A DNA stretch of 15,986 nucleotides from Clostridiaceae bacterium (GCA_902362365.1 CABIVQ010000063.1:1-15986); one strand, 5' to 3'. Shown: positions 1 to 6,800, numbered from the stretch's first letter. Translations and numbers: made by a program. The notes: a model not told the origin generated them from the letters alone.

Positions 1-23
1 AAAAATAAAATGGAAAAAATTTC

Positions 24-67
24 AACCCTCATAATAATTGAGCGTTAGCTCTAAAATCATGAGGGTT
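24..67. terminator. Bidirectional intrinsic terminator
   Basis: AACCCTCAT (24-32) pairs with ATGAGGGTT (59-67), and an inner GAGC/GCTC stem (40-43/48-51) sits inside. Both sides are T-rich in the outgoing direction: ATTTTGT on plus, and a run of Ts on minus. It probably ended the minus-strand gene whose start survives at 446. Confidence 0.7.
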
Positions 68-75
68 ATTTTGTA

Positions 76-388
76 AAGTATTAAATTTTACATTAATGCA
101 ACACTAGAAGTTTGCAGGGTATGTAGATATTGAAAATACACTAAATATAGATGTCTACTTTGCAGATGCGTATGCTTCTTGGCAAAGGGGGACAAATGAA
201 AATACAAATGGATTATTAAGAGAGTTTTACCCTAAAAAGTTTGATTTTTCTTCTATAAATCAGAAAGAACTTGATAATATTGTTACCATAATAAATAATA
301 GACCTCGCAAGTGTCTTGGATATAGGACACCTGCAGAGGTATTTGATGCAACATGAATATAAAGTGTTGCACTTATATTGACAATCTA
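76..388 (+). mobile_element. Internally deleted IS30-family element
   Basis: A 3'-terminal piece of an IS30-type transposase is bracketed by TGCAACACT (97-105) and its inverse AGTGTTGCA (363-371), which look like the inner parts of the terminal repeats. The right end reads on through TTATATTGACAATCTA, typical of clostridial IS30 ends. The left repeat is joined almost directly to the transposase tail, so about 75% of the transposase gene is missing. The outer boundaries (about 76 and 388) are approximate, and no clear target duplication is visible. Confidence 0.7.
108..356 (+). pseudogene. IS30-family transposase, C-terminal fragment
   Basis: Read in frame from about 108 to the TGA at 354-356, this gives about 82 residues containing DVYFADAYASWQRGT, NENTNGLLREFYP and NNRPRKCLGYRTPAEVF. 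These are the hallmark C-terminal blocks of IS30 transposases. The Glu of NENTNG is the last residue of the DDE catalytic triad; the two Asp residues and the N-terminal HTH are absent. There is no start codon, and a TAG (105-107) lies just upstream at the deletion junction. It cannot encode an active transposase, but could in principle be mobilised in trans if both ends are functional. Confidence 0.85.
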
Positions 389-446
389 TCATAAATAAAA
401 TAAGTATTGCTACTACAACACCAATAGTTAATGTCTTTTTACTCAT
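389..446 (-). pseudogene. 5' end of a small membrane protein gene cut by the IS30 element
   Basis: On the minus strand, an AAAAGG-type ribosome site (about 454-461) precedes an ATG at 446. It opens a frame MSKKTLTIGVVVAILILFMI that looks like a start-proximal membrane anchor or signal sequence. It runs straight into the IS30 right end near 388. Only about 20 bases lie between the left IS end and the terminator at 24-67, so most of the original gene was lost with or after the insertion, or it was very short. The family is not identifiable. Confidence 0.5.
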
Positions 447-586
447 AGTCAATTACCTTTTCCTTTTTAAACTTTATGTTAATAATATCATTCTAATATT
501 TAAAACACAATATCAAATAAATTACAAAACTCAGTAAAAATATTAGAACTTTCAGTTTCAAAAACTAATTATATATTATATAATAT

Positions 587-616
587 TTGATTATTAATTA
601 TAATATTTGGTATAAA
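587..616 (+). promoter_or_regulatory. Probable promoter for the NuoE-like gene
   Basis: TTGATT (587-592) and TATAAA (611-616) are separated by 18 bases. Transcription would start near 623, with a ribosome site AAAGGATG at 656-663 before the ATG at 672. The rest of 453-671 is AT-rich, with no other gene seen. Confidence 0.45.
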
Positions 617-671
617 ACTATTTGGAAGTAAAAATTTATTAAGCGATTTAGCTAACAAAGGATGATTTTTA

Positions 672-1151
672 ATGTGTGATTTTATTATAAGAAACAAAGA
701 ATTATTTGAACAATTAGATATATTTATAAATTCCATTGATAATAAAGAAGACTCTTTAATGTATATTTTACACAATGCACAAAATTTATTTGGATATATT
801 CCTAAGGATGTACAAAATTATATTTCAAAAAAATTAGATATTCCAGCTGAAAAAATATCTGAATTAATTAATTTTTATTCATACTTTAGCACTGAGCTTA
901 AAGGTGATTACAAGATAAATGTATGTGTAAGCGGTGCTTGTGCCAAAAATAACTCTCAAATGGTACTTGAAGAGTTTGAAAGTCAACTTGGAATAAAGAC
1001 AGGGTTTACTACTAATGACTCAAAATTTAACTTAGAATCATCAGGATGTATTGGAGTTTGCAGACGATCTCCAATAGTCACTGTTAATGGTAAAGTTTAT
1101 GAACGAGTAAATCCTAAAGATGTAGAAAATATATTAAATGAATGTGAATAA
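672..1151 (+). CDS. NuoE-type [2Fe-2S] thioredoxin-like ferredoxin
   Basis: 159 residues, full length for the family of NADH dehydrogenase 24 kDa subunits (NuoE, HydC/HndA, HymA). The four cluster ligands are visible as Cys-x4-Cys (CVSGAC, about residues 85-90) and Cys-x3-Cys (CIGVC, about 125-129), the classic binding pattern for one [2Fe-2S] cluster. An N-terminal helical domain (about 1-75) contains the usual LFGYIPKDVQNYI segment. Family members pass electrons between NAD(P)H-oxidising subunits and hydrogenase, formate dehydrogenase or complex I. Here it stands alone with its own promoter and no NuoF or hydrogenase neighbour, so its partner must be encoded elsewhere. It could be a free thioredoxin-like ferredoxin. 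The cytoplasmic location is inferred from the lack of a signal peptide. Confidence 0.9.
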   Translation: MCDFIIRNKELFEQLDIFINSIDNKEDSLMYILHNAQNLFGYIPKDVQNYISKKLDIPAEKISELINFYSYFSTELKGDYKINVCVSGACAKNNSQMVLEEFESQLGIKTGFTTNDSKFNLESSGCIGVCRRSPIVTVNGKVYERVNPKDVENILNECE

Positions 1152-1191
1152 TAGAGGGACAATTTCTCCCTCTATTATTCACATTCATTTA
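1135..1191. repeat. 25-bp perfect inverted repeat overlapping two gene ends
   Basis: Bases 1135-1159 are exactly complementary to 1167-1191, with a 7-base loop. The left arm holds the last codons and stop of the NuoE-like gene; the right arm ends in the stop of the signal peptidase pseudogene on the other strand. It probably acts as a shared terminator for two convergent genes, although the usual run of Ts is weak. Confidence 0.85.
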
Positions 1192-1633
1192 GCCCTTTAC
1201 AGACTTAAATATAAATATGCCTAATATAATCAGCTCTATTGCTACTACATATGGCCTTGCTAAAAACTGAATTGTTTAACCTACTTTTGGTATTTGTAAA
1301 TATACTTCTCCTATTACATCTTCTTTTAGCAATACTTTTTTATCTGTTGATTGATTATTGTCACCTTTAGTTAGATATCCTTTATCCGTCTTATCTATAA
1401 TTCTATGGGTTACTACTTTATTATCCTCTCTAAAAGTTATAATGTCATTAACTTCTAATTTAACCCTACTTTTATTCTTTACTATTATTACATCACCCGA
1501 GTAATATGTAGACTCCATACTTCCAGATAGTACACTATAAATCCTATAATATTATCAATAATACTATAAGTATAAATGTAAACAAATACTTTATAATATT
1601 ATTCATATTTATCTTTTCTCTTTTAGTAAACAT
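1189..1633 (-). pseudogene. SipW-type signal peptidase I, broken by a frameshift and a stop
   Basis: An AAGGAG site (1641-1646) precedes ATG at 1633. The first frame gives MFTKREKINMNNIIKYLF and a hydrophobic anchor, then hits TAG near 1545. In the next frame the sequence resumes as YRIYSVLSGSMES, which holds the Ser of the SGSM motif. It continues to VTHRIID, with the catalytic His of the Ser-His dyad typical of SipW/ER-type signal peptidases, then KGDNN and VIGEVYLQIPKVG. A TAA at 1276-1278 interrupts it, yet the same frame beyond reads TIQFLARPYVV and a C-terminal membrane segment to TAA at 1189. Reading through both lesions gives about 148 residues, a little short for the family. Both active-site residues survive. 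It is almost certainly inactive. An 80-residue open piece (1276-1518) is a fragment, not a gene. Confidence 0.85.
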
Positions 1634-1639
1634 AATAAG

Positions 1640-1981
1640 TCTCCTTAATTATACTTGCTCTTCAGTAAATATATCTTCTTCTAGTATAACTTCTTCTTTC
1701 AATAAGTCCTAAAGAGCATATAAGTTTTTATATTTTATTTTGTATATTTCTTAAAGTTTCATTTTCTACTTAAAAATTTTATTAACTGTACATATAATAA
1801 CAACTATATATTTAATGCAACCATCTCAAAATCATATAATAATTTATATTATTTACTAAATTTATATATGGATATATTCCAATTGAAATGAGTGTTCCAA
1901 TTAATTTTATAAATATTATGATACAGTTATTTATATTTATTAGATAAATTTCAAAATTATATTTAATAGCATTTTTAATAA
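1640..1981 (-). other. Gene-poor stretch with a possible gene tail upstream of the peptidase
   Basis: Minus-strand bases 1708-1649 read DLLKEEVILEEDIFTEEQV followed by TAA, just before the ribosome site of the signal peptidase pseudogene. This looks like the acidic tail of an upstream co-transcribed gene whose body is full of stops (TAG at 1709-1711, more beyond). SipW-type peptidases usually sit beside their substrate genes, so this may be substrate debris. That is inference. The rest, up to the HNH gene end, is AT-rich with nothing recognisable. Confidence 0.3.
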
Positions 1982-2305
1982 TCAATATTTTCCAAGGCAA
2001 CTTCTACATACTGCCTTAAGATTATTATAGCTATTATTGTATCTATTATTATTGATGTGATGTGTGTGTAAATAATACTTAGTAACACTACAGTCAAGGC
2101 CACACTCTTCACATATCCAGTTACTCTTTTCTTTATAATTCATAGATACAATAGCCCAATCTCTAGTATATCTTCTATTATTATCTAACTTTAATCTTCT
2201 AAAAGGTATATTAAAGTCAATTTCTACTACATATCCATCATCTATATTCATCTTACTCTTTACTTCTTCAAATATATTATTTTCTAAAAAATTAGGTAGC
2301 TTCAT
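1982..2305 (-). CDS. Short HNH-type endonuclease-like protein, third gene of the Zorya-like operon
   Basis: 107 residues from ATG at 2305, which has GAGGGAG immediately upstream; an alternative ATG at 2323 would overlap zorB by 8 bases. The C-terminal half is a zinc-ribbon HNH fold: CEEC, then LHTHHI with the catalytic His, then NNLKAVC with the Asn, then CRSC. The frame ends five residues later as LGKY. Most HNH proteins have His right after the last Cys (CH) and continue further; here that position is Leu and the tail is missing. The N-terminal half (LPNFLENNIFEEV, PFRRLKL) is not a domain I can name. Type II Zorya systems carry an HNH protein, ZorE, in this position, a nuclease or nickase acting on phage DNA. 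This copy is small for that role, so it may be a minimal ZorE, a truncated one, or catalytically impaired. Confidence 0.75.
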   Translation of the reverse strand: MKLPNFLENNIFEEVKSKMNIDDGYVVEIDFNIPFRRLKLDNNRRYTRDWAIVSMNYKEKSNWICEECGLDCSVTKYYLHTHHINNNRYNNSYNNLKAVCRSCLGKY

Positions 2306-2315
2306 AAATCTCCCT

Positions 2316-3050
2316 CTAATCATTATAATTCTCTATAATCTCATTAATAATTTCATCAGAGTTTGTTATTACTCTAAATTCAACTCTTCTAGATGCATCC
2401 TTATTCTCTACATTATTTTCATCGAAAATTCTTTTGCTATAGGACATTCCATTTGAAGTTATATTGTCTATTAGCCACTCTTCATATTGATTAAGCTGTG
2501 GAATATTCATGATGTATTTTAAAACATTTCTAGTTCTATCTTGAGACAATTCCATATTTCCAAAGTAAGCATCTTTTGTATTTGCATTTTCTTCCCATTC
2601 ACTAGAAGTATGACCTTCTATTCTAATTTCTTTTACATTATCTTTATGATTTTTGTATATTACATTTATATATCTAGGAAAAAATGAATCAAGTATATCC
2701 TTAAATTGATCTTTTAATTCAGATTTGCCTTTTTCAAAATACACTTCTGGCTCTTTAAATCTTATAGTTCCGTCATTTTCTATTTCCATTTTCCAAGTAT
2801 TCATATCTCCCTTAAATTCATTATATAAATCTTCATATATATTTACCTTTGTTTCTTCATAAGTATTTACAATATTTTCAACTGTTTGCTGTTGTTTTTT
2901 TATATTAATATTTTCATCATATACCTTACTCATAAATGCAACTGATATGAATAAGAAGACTATCATAAGTCCCGACATAAGGTCTGCTATTGCTGAATTT
3001 ACACCTTCATTACTTTTATTTCTTCTTTTAAATTTATCAAGTTTACTCAT
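2316..3050 (-). CDS. zorB: ZorB-like MotB/OmpA-domain protein
   Basis: 244 residues. A basic N-terminus is followed by one membrane helix, IADLMSGLMIVFLFISVAFM (about 21-40). It contains Asp23, at the position where MotB/ZorB proteins carry the proton-accepting aspartate. After a linker comes an OmpA-like peptidoglycan-binding domain (about 100-240) with EVYFEKGKSELKD, IRIEGHTSS, LSQDRTRNVLKYI and ASRRVEFRV. In Zorya, ZorA and ZorB form a proton-driven, membrane-embedded motor anchored to peptidoglycan that senses phage attack. The start lies 3 bases after the zorA stop, with its ribosome site (GGAG) inside the last zorA codons, which implies coupled translation. No flagellar or chemotaxis genes are nearby, which argues against a real MotB. 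Confidence 0.85.
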   Translation of the reverse strand: MSKLDKFKRRNKSNEGVNSAIADLMSGLMIVFLFISVAFMSKVYDENINIKKQQQTVENIVNTYEETKVNIYEDLYNEFKGDMNTWKMEIENDGTIRFKEPEVYFEKGKSELKDQFKDILDSFFPRYINVIYKNHKDNVKEIRIEGHTSSEWEENANTKDAYFGNMELSQDRTRNVLKYIMNIPQLNQYEEWLIDNITSNGMSYSKRIFDENNVENKDASRRVEFRVITNSDEIINEIIENYND

Positions 3051-3053
3051 AGC

Positions 3054-4535
3054 CTATTTTACTCCTTCAACAATAGTTACCACTTCTTTTAATTTATCCG
3101 CTAACGGAGTATAATCATCTGCAAATTTTTCAGATATTGTAACTAACTGACTACCTAATGAGTTTAAAGATTTTGTAAGTTCAGCTTCTAATACTTCATC
3201 TAGTTGTTCTACTTTTCTAGTAAATATATTTTCCATATCTTCTATCATCATTTTTATTTGATTAGATGTTGCCATACTTAGATTTTCTATTCTCTTTGCA
3301 GAATCTGAAATTGTATTTTCCAAGTTATAATTTATACTGTTAGTTGATTTTTGAAGAGAATCAACTTGTTTATTAAGTTGTTTTAAATTTTGTTGTAGTG
3401 ATTTTTGTACTTCGTTATTATAAGTAGTTAAAGACTTATTAAATCTATGACTTGTTTGTTGCAAATTGCTATTTATTTCAGGTACACATTTCTTTAAATT
3501 ATATACAATCATTTTAAATCTATTTAAGTATTCTTCAACCTCAGATCTAAATTCCATATTATTGTCTGCTATACAACGAGTTGTTTTTGATAAGGACTCT
3601 GAAGTTATTTTTTCAAGGTGCTTTTCTAATTTATTACTATTATCATGAATTACCACATCTAAATTCTCTACTGCACCTTTTAACTGTGTATCAATATGCT
3701 CGAAATATTTATTAATCTCAGGTATAGACTCTTTCGCCCTGTCTGATATTTGAATTATTGATTTTGTTCCATCTACTATGATTGCTTGTGAATTTCTTAT
3801 ATCTTTTAAAACTTCACTTAAGTTTTCATTATTTTCTTTTATTAATGAAGAATTTTCAGCTATACTCTTGATTGACTCATCTGTATTATGTATAGATTCT
3901 AAAACTAAGTTTAATTCTTTAGTAGTACTTTCTACAGTTTCCTTGTAATTTTCTTGCCACTGAAGAAGATCACCTACTCCACTATTAAGCTCTTTAAAGG
4001 TCTCTCCAAGTTTTTTAAACTCCATAATAAGCTCTTCTTGCTTAGATATTGTATTATTATTTAAGTTTAATATTTCATTGGTTAATTCTTTCGTAAACTT
4101 TTGTTGATTATTTGACCATAACTCACTTACTTTATTTAATGCTTCTTTAGTTTGTATTTGATTTTGTACTAACGTAGCATTAACATTTCTACTTTCAGAT
4201 ATCATAGTATTAAAAAGCTCCATAATATCGTCAATATTTTCCTCATCTTCATTTTTTAAAGCTATGTACTTCATAAATATAGCTGCAGACATACCTGCTA
4301 TTGATGTTGCAAATGCTATTTTCATACCAGCTAGTAATAGTGGAACACTTTCAGTTATATTATTAGGATTAAACTTCCATAAACCTATTGCTATCCCTAT
4401 AAATGTTCCAAGTACTCCTATTGTAGATGCTATATTCCCTAATGCAGATTCATTGGAATATTTCTTTTCTTTTAAAAATTTATATACTATAGCTCCTACA
4501 AGTAGGACAAACAGTAATGTTACTATCATTTCCAA
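3054..4535 (-). CDS. zorA: ZorA-like MotA/TolQ/ExbB proton-channel protein with long coiled-coil tail
   Basis: 493 residues. Residues 1-20 form a first membrane helix. Two more follow: STIGVLGTFIGIAIGLW (about 37-53) and a segment around VPLLLAGMKIAFATSIAGM (about 64-82), matching the MotA/TolQ/ExbB channel core. From about 100 to the end the protein is almost continuous coiled coil, rich in Glu, Lys, Asn and Leu with no other domain. This is the 'tail' that distinguishes ZorA from flagellar MotA. It leads the operon zorA-zorB-HNH on the minus strand. The start is TTG at 4535, 6 bases after a GGGGGG ribosome site; ATG at 4529 is the alternative. The channel is expected to couple proton flow to rotation of the tail in the cytoplasm and recruit the effector nuclease. 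Confidence 0.85.
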   Translation of the reverse strand: MEMIVTLLFVLLVGAIVYKFLKEKKYSNESALGNIASTIGVLGTFIGIAIGLWKFNPNNITESVPLLLAGMKIAFATSIAGMSAAIFMKYIALKNEDEENIDDIMELFNTMISESRNVNATLVQNQIQTKEALNKVSELWSNNQQKFTKELTNEILNLNNNTISKQEELIMEFKKLGETFKELNSGVGDLLQWQENYKETVESTTKELNLVLESIHNTDESIKSIAENSSLIKENNENLSEVLKDIRNSQAIIVDGTKSIIQISDRAKESIPEINKYFEHIDTQLKGAVENLDVVIHDNSNKLEKHLEKITSESLSKTTRCIADNNMEFRSEVEEYLNRFKMIVYNLKKCVPEINSNLQQTSHRFNKSLTTYNNEVQKSLQQNLKQLNKQVDSLQKSTNSINYNLENTISDSAKRIENLSMATSNQIKMMIEDMENIFTRKVEQLDEVLEAELTKSLNSLGSQLVTISEKFADDYTPLADKLKEVVTIVEGVK

Positions 4536-4711
4536 GCTAATCCCCCCTTTTTTTAACTCTATTATTTAGTAGATATTTATATTCCTTCTCATGATTAAAT
4601 TCATAATTTCTTCATAAATATGTTACTATTACATACACTAACGAATCATTCTTTTATCTATAGCAATCAATTAAGTAATTGTTATATTTTGTCTTTTTAT
4701 GTAGTTTTCCC

Positions 4712-4741
4712 TTGACACAGTAAAGTATCCTATTGTATATT
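4712..4741 (+). promoter_or_regulatory. Promoter of the PyrR-leader transporter
   Basis: A consensus TTGACA (4712-4717) lies 18 bases from TATATT (4736-4741). Transcription would begin near 4748, just before the PyrR-type hairpin. No convincing promoter for the divergent zor operon could be picked out in 4536-4711. Confidence 0.65.
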
Positions 4742-4761
4742 AAATGCCATAGGATACTTTA
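4721..4761. repeat. 13-bp perfect inverted repeat around the -10 box
   Basis: TAAAGTATCCTAT (4721-4733) is exactly inverted at 4749-4761, with a 15-base spacer that contains the TATATT -10 box. It could be an operator for a dimeric regulator. Only the right arm lies within the transcript from the promoter above. Confidence 0.7.
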
Positions 4762-4790
4762 AGATAGTCCCGTGAGACTAATAAGGAAAT
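4757..4790 (+). promoter_or_regulatory. PyrR-binding RNA hairpin (anti-antiterminator)
   Basis: UAGUC (4765-4769) and GACUA (4776-4780) form a 5-bp upper stem closing the hexaloop CCGUGA. This fits the PyrR loop consensus CNGNGA. The stem is followed by AUAAGGA (4781-4787), the conserved purine-rich bulge of PyrR sites. CUUU (4757-4760) can pair with AAGG (4783-4786) as the lower stem. In the known mechanism, PyrR with UMP or UTP stabilises this hairpin, frees the downstream terminator and shuts off the gene. UAAGG in the bulge can alternatively pair with CCUUA of the terminator as an antiterminator. Confidence 0.8.
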
Positions 4791-4809
4791 ATACATAGTG
4801 TAGTATTTT

Positions 4810-4841
4810 GCCTTAATATCTTTTTGTATTAAGGCTTTTTT
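4810..4841 (+). terminator. Attenuator terminator in the transporter leader
   Basis: GCCTTAATA (4810-4818) and TATTAAGGC (4827-4835) form a 9-bp stem followed by six Ts (4836-4841). It lies between the PyrR-type hairpin and the ribosome site GGAGG (4865-4869), the expected place for a regulated transcription attenuator. Confidence 0.85.
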
Positions 4842-4874
4842 GGTGTCCTAAATCAAATATCTACGGAGGATACT

Positions 4875-6224
4875 ATGAAAACTCAAACTTCAAAAAACAA
4901 TGCCAACAGCCTGGCTATAAAAATGGCTATTGCTCTAATATTAGGATTAATTGCTGGTACATCATTTATTTTCTTAAGAGAAAATTTAATTTCAAATGGA
5001 AATTCAGATACTTGGACTTTAATTAATAATTTATTATTCCAAGATATAAGTAAGCCAGAAGCTAACAAAGCAATAGGAATCTTTTACATAGTTGGTCAAC
5101 TATTTATAAACTCTCTACAATTAGTAATAGTACCTATGGTATTTACATCTATAACACTTGCTATGTGTAATATAAGTGATACTAAAAAATTAGGTCGTAT
5201 ATCTTATAAAACAATACTTGGATTTTTAGCAGCATCTATATTTGCACTAATTTTAGCTGGAATATTTGGAATTACTGCTCATAAAATGGGATTATTCAAT
5301 GTAAGCATAAATAATATAACTTCAAGCGAAGGAACTGCTGGTAGCAACCCACTTCTTGTATTTGTTCAAGCTATCCCTAATAATATAGGTTCTGTATTTA
5401 GTGAGAATGGTCGTGTTTTATCTATAGTTTTCTTAGCTAGTGTTACTGGAATTTGCATAAATACACTAGGGGAACAAATATTAGTACTTAAAAACATATT
5501 ACAAGATATAAATAAGATAATAACAATATTCTTAACTTTTGTAATAACTAAATTTGGACCAATAGCAATCTTCGTTTTAATAACAAGAACTTTTGCAATA
5601 TACGGGGTTGATCATTTAAAACCAGCGCTAGCATATGTATTTACAGCTACAATTGCTTTATTTATATTCTTAGTTTTTGGATATGCTTTATTTATATATG
5701 TTACTACAGGATTAAATCCAGTGAAGTTTATAAAGAAAATTACTAAAGTTGCTTTATTCGGATTCTCTACATCTTCATCTGCTGCAACATTGCCTTTAAA
5801 TACTAAAACAATAGTTGAAGAATTAGGAGTAAATGAAGAAATAGCTTCTTTCACATTACCACTTGGAATGACTATAAATATGAATGGAACTGCAATAATG
5901 CAAGTTATAGCAGCAATATTTATAGCATCTAGTGCAGGATATGAAGTAACAGTTGGAAACACATTAATAATCGCTTTACTTGCACTTATAGCTTCAATCG
6001 GAACACCCGCTGCACCAGGTGCTGGAGCAATTATATTATTCACTGTTTTAACTGGTATGGGGTACAATAATGATGCTGCCGTACTTGCCTATTCATTAAT
6101 ACTTGCAATAAACAGACCAATAGAAATGTTAGTTACATCTCTTAATGTTGTTGGGGATGCTGCAACAGCTGTATATGTTTCTAAATCAGAAAATAACTTA
6201 AATGAAGAAATATATAATTCTTAA
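4875..6224 (+). CDS. DAACS-family sodium/proton:dicarboxylate (amino acid) symporter, PyrR-controlled
   Basis: 449 residues, full length for the GltP/DctA/SstT family of integral membrane symporters with eight membrane helices and two re-entrant hairpins. The signature elements are all present: the serine-rich hairpin FSTSSSAATLPLN (about 297-309), NMNGTA (335-340) in helix 7, the GTPAAPGAG hairpin, and NVVGDA (424-429) in helix 8 with the substrate-binding Asp. The family imports aspartate, glutamate, C4-dicarboxylates or small neutral amino acids; some DctA proteins also take up orotate. The PyrR-type leader in front suggests a substrate that feeds pyrimidine synthesis. Orotate or aspartate are the natural candidates, which is inference. 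It is monocistronic, between its own attenuator and a strong terminator. Confidence 0.9.
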   Translation: MKTQTSKNNANSLAIKMAIALILGLIAGTSFIFLRENLISNGNSDTWTLINNLLFQDISKPEANKAIGIFYIVGQLFINSLQLVIVPMVFTSITLAMCNISDTKKLGRISYKTILGFLAASIFALILAGIFGITAHKMGLFNVSINNITSSEGTAGSNPLLVFVQAIPNNIGSVFSENGRVLSIVFLASVTGICINTLGEQILVLKNILQDINKIITIFLTFVITKFGPIAIFVLITRTFAIYGVDHLKPALAYVFTATIALFIFLVFGYALFIYVTTGLNPVKFIKKITKVALFGFSTSSSAATLPLNTKTIVEELGVNEEIASFTLPLGMTINMNGTAIMQVIAAIFIASSAGYEVTVGNTLIIALLALIASIGTPAAPGAGAIILFTVLTGMGYNNDAAVLAYSLILAINRPIEMLVTSLNVVGDAATAVYVSKSENNLNEEIYNS

Positions 6225-6244
6225 TAAAATTAATATATAAAATA

Positions 6245-6298
6245 AAAAAGAGCAATAATTTTTAGTTTTTTAATACATCTAAAATTATTGCTCTTTTT
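6245..6298 (+). terminator. Intrinsic terminator after the symporter gene
   Basis: AAAAAGAGCAATAATTTTTAG (6245-6265) pairs with the segment 6279-6298 (CTAAAATTATTGCTC followed by Ts). This long, nearly perfect stem ends in TTTTT. It could also serve the minus-strand agr remnant arriving from the right, since the left arm supplies Ts on that strand. Confidence 0.9.
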
Positions 6299-6356
6299 AT
6301 AAAAGATAAAATTTACTATATATATTAGCATTTTTTAATTTTGCTGGTTTTTGTGA

Positions 6357-6458
6357 TTAGTGTATATGCCAAATTGATGTAGATTCTGATGATAAAAATA
6401 CTACTGATAAAACTAATGGTCCACAAACTTTCATTAATTTAACTGTTATCTTTTTCAT
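6357..6458 (-). pseudogene. AgrD-like autoinducer peptide precursor, apparently cut short by a stop
   Basis: ATG at 6458 follows AGGAGAAGG. The 33-residue frame has the AgrD layout: a basic amphipathic leader (MKKITVKLMKV), a hydrophobic stretch (GPLVLSVVFL) and a small-residue SSESTSIWHIH. The stop codon is TAA. The same frame beyond it reads SQKPAKLKKC then stop. Replacing TAA by CAA would give SIWHIH-Q-SQKPAKLKK, which lines up with the C-x-W-x-x-H-Q-P-x-x-P tail of clostridial AgrD precursors. The ring-forming Cys is Ser here, so a lactone rather than a thiolactone would be expected if it were made. The missing charged tail and the broken agrB upstream suggest decay. Identification rests on pattern, not a database hit. 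Confidence 0.55.
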
Positions 6459-6725
6459 ATTCCTTCTCCTAATTGTATTTAAAACTTTTAAAATTATCAT
6501 TAATAGATTTACCCATGTTATGACTAAACAACTATATATGATATATTTATCTAAGTTTAATTGCATCACTATAATAATAACTACGCAAATAAACATTGAT
6601 ATTAATCTTGATTTAAATTTGTTTGTTTTATATTCCTCATAACTTAGAGGATTATTTATATGACAAACTGGTGCTAGTACATATATAGTAAATATATTGT
6701 TTTTAATAAATGAGATAAACTTACT
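6459..6725 (-). pseudogene. AgrB C-terminal fragment, in frame with the AgrD-like peptide
   Basis: The minus strand from about 6725 reads YVLAPVCHINNPLS, then a Lys-rich loop EEYKTNKFKSRLIS. Two hydrophobic segments follow (MFICVVIIIVMQL and YSCLVITWVNLLMIILKVL), ending with NTIRRRN directly before the AgrD-like Met. The APVxxxNxPL motif followed by a basic loop and two helices is the C-terminal third of AgrB, the membrane protease that trims AgrD. The N-terminal two-thirds with the catalytic His and Cys are absent, and the region upstream is occupied by the start of a plus-strand gene. No stop separates this fragment from the AgrD-like frame. Confidence 0.55.
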
Positions 6726-6800
6726 TCTCTCAAAATAAGTATGCCATTTTTTAACTTGGTTAAAATATACATATATAATACTATAGGAGAGTTTAATGAA

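Noticed and set aside
1812..2000. Hydrophobic minus-strand frame of 62 codons after the HNH gene
   Set aside because: Ile/Asn-rich composition typical of random AT-rich DNA, no ribosome site; also checked as a missing HNH tail and shows no such motif.
2316..4535. Flagellar motAB or TolQR/ExbBD pair
   Set aside because: The long coiled-coil tail after the channel domain, the OmpA-like ZorB partner, the coupled HNH gene and the lack of flagellar or Ton/Tol genes favour Zorya.
5612..6067. Open minus-strand frame of 151 codons
   Set aside because: It lies antisense inside the well-supported symporter gene and has no ribosome site or family match.
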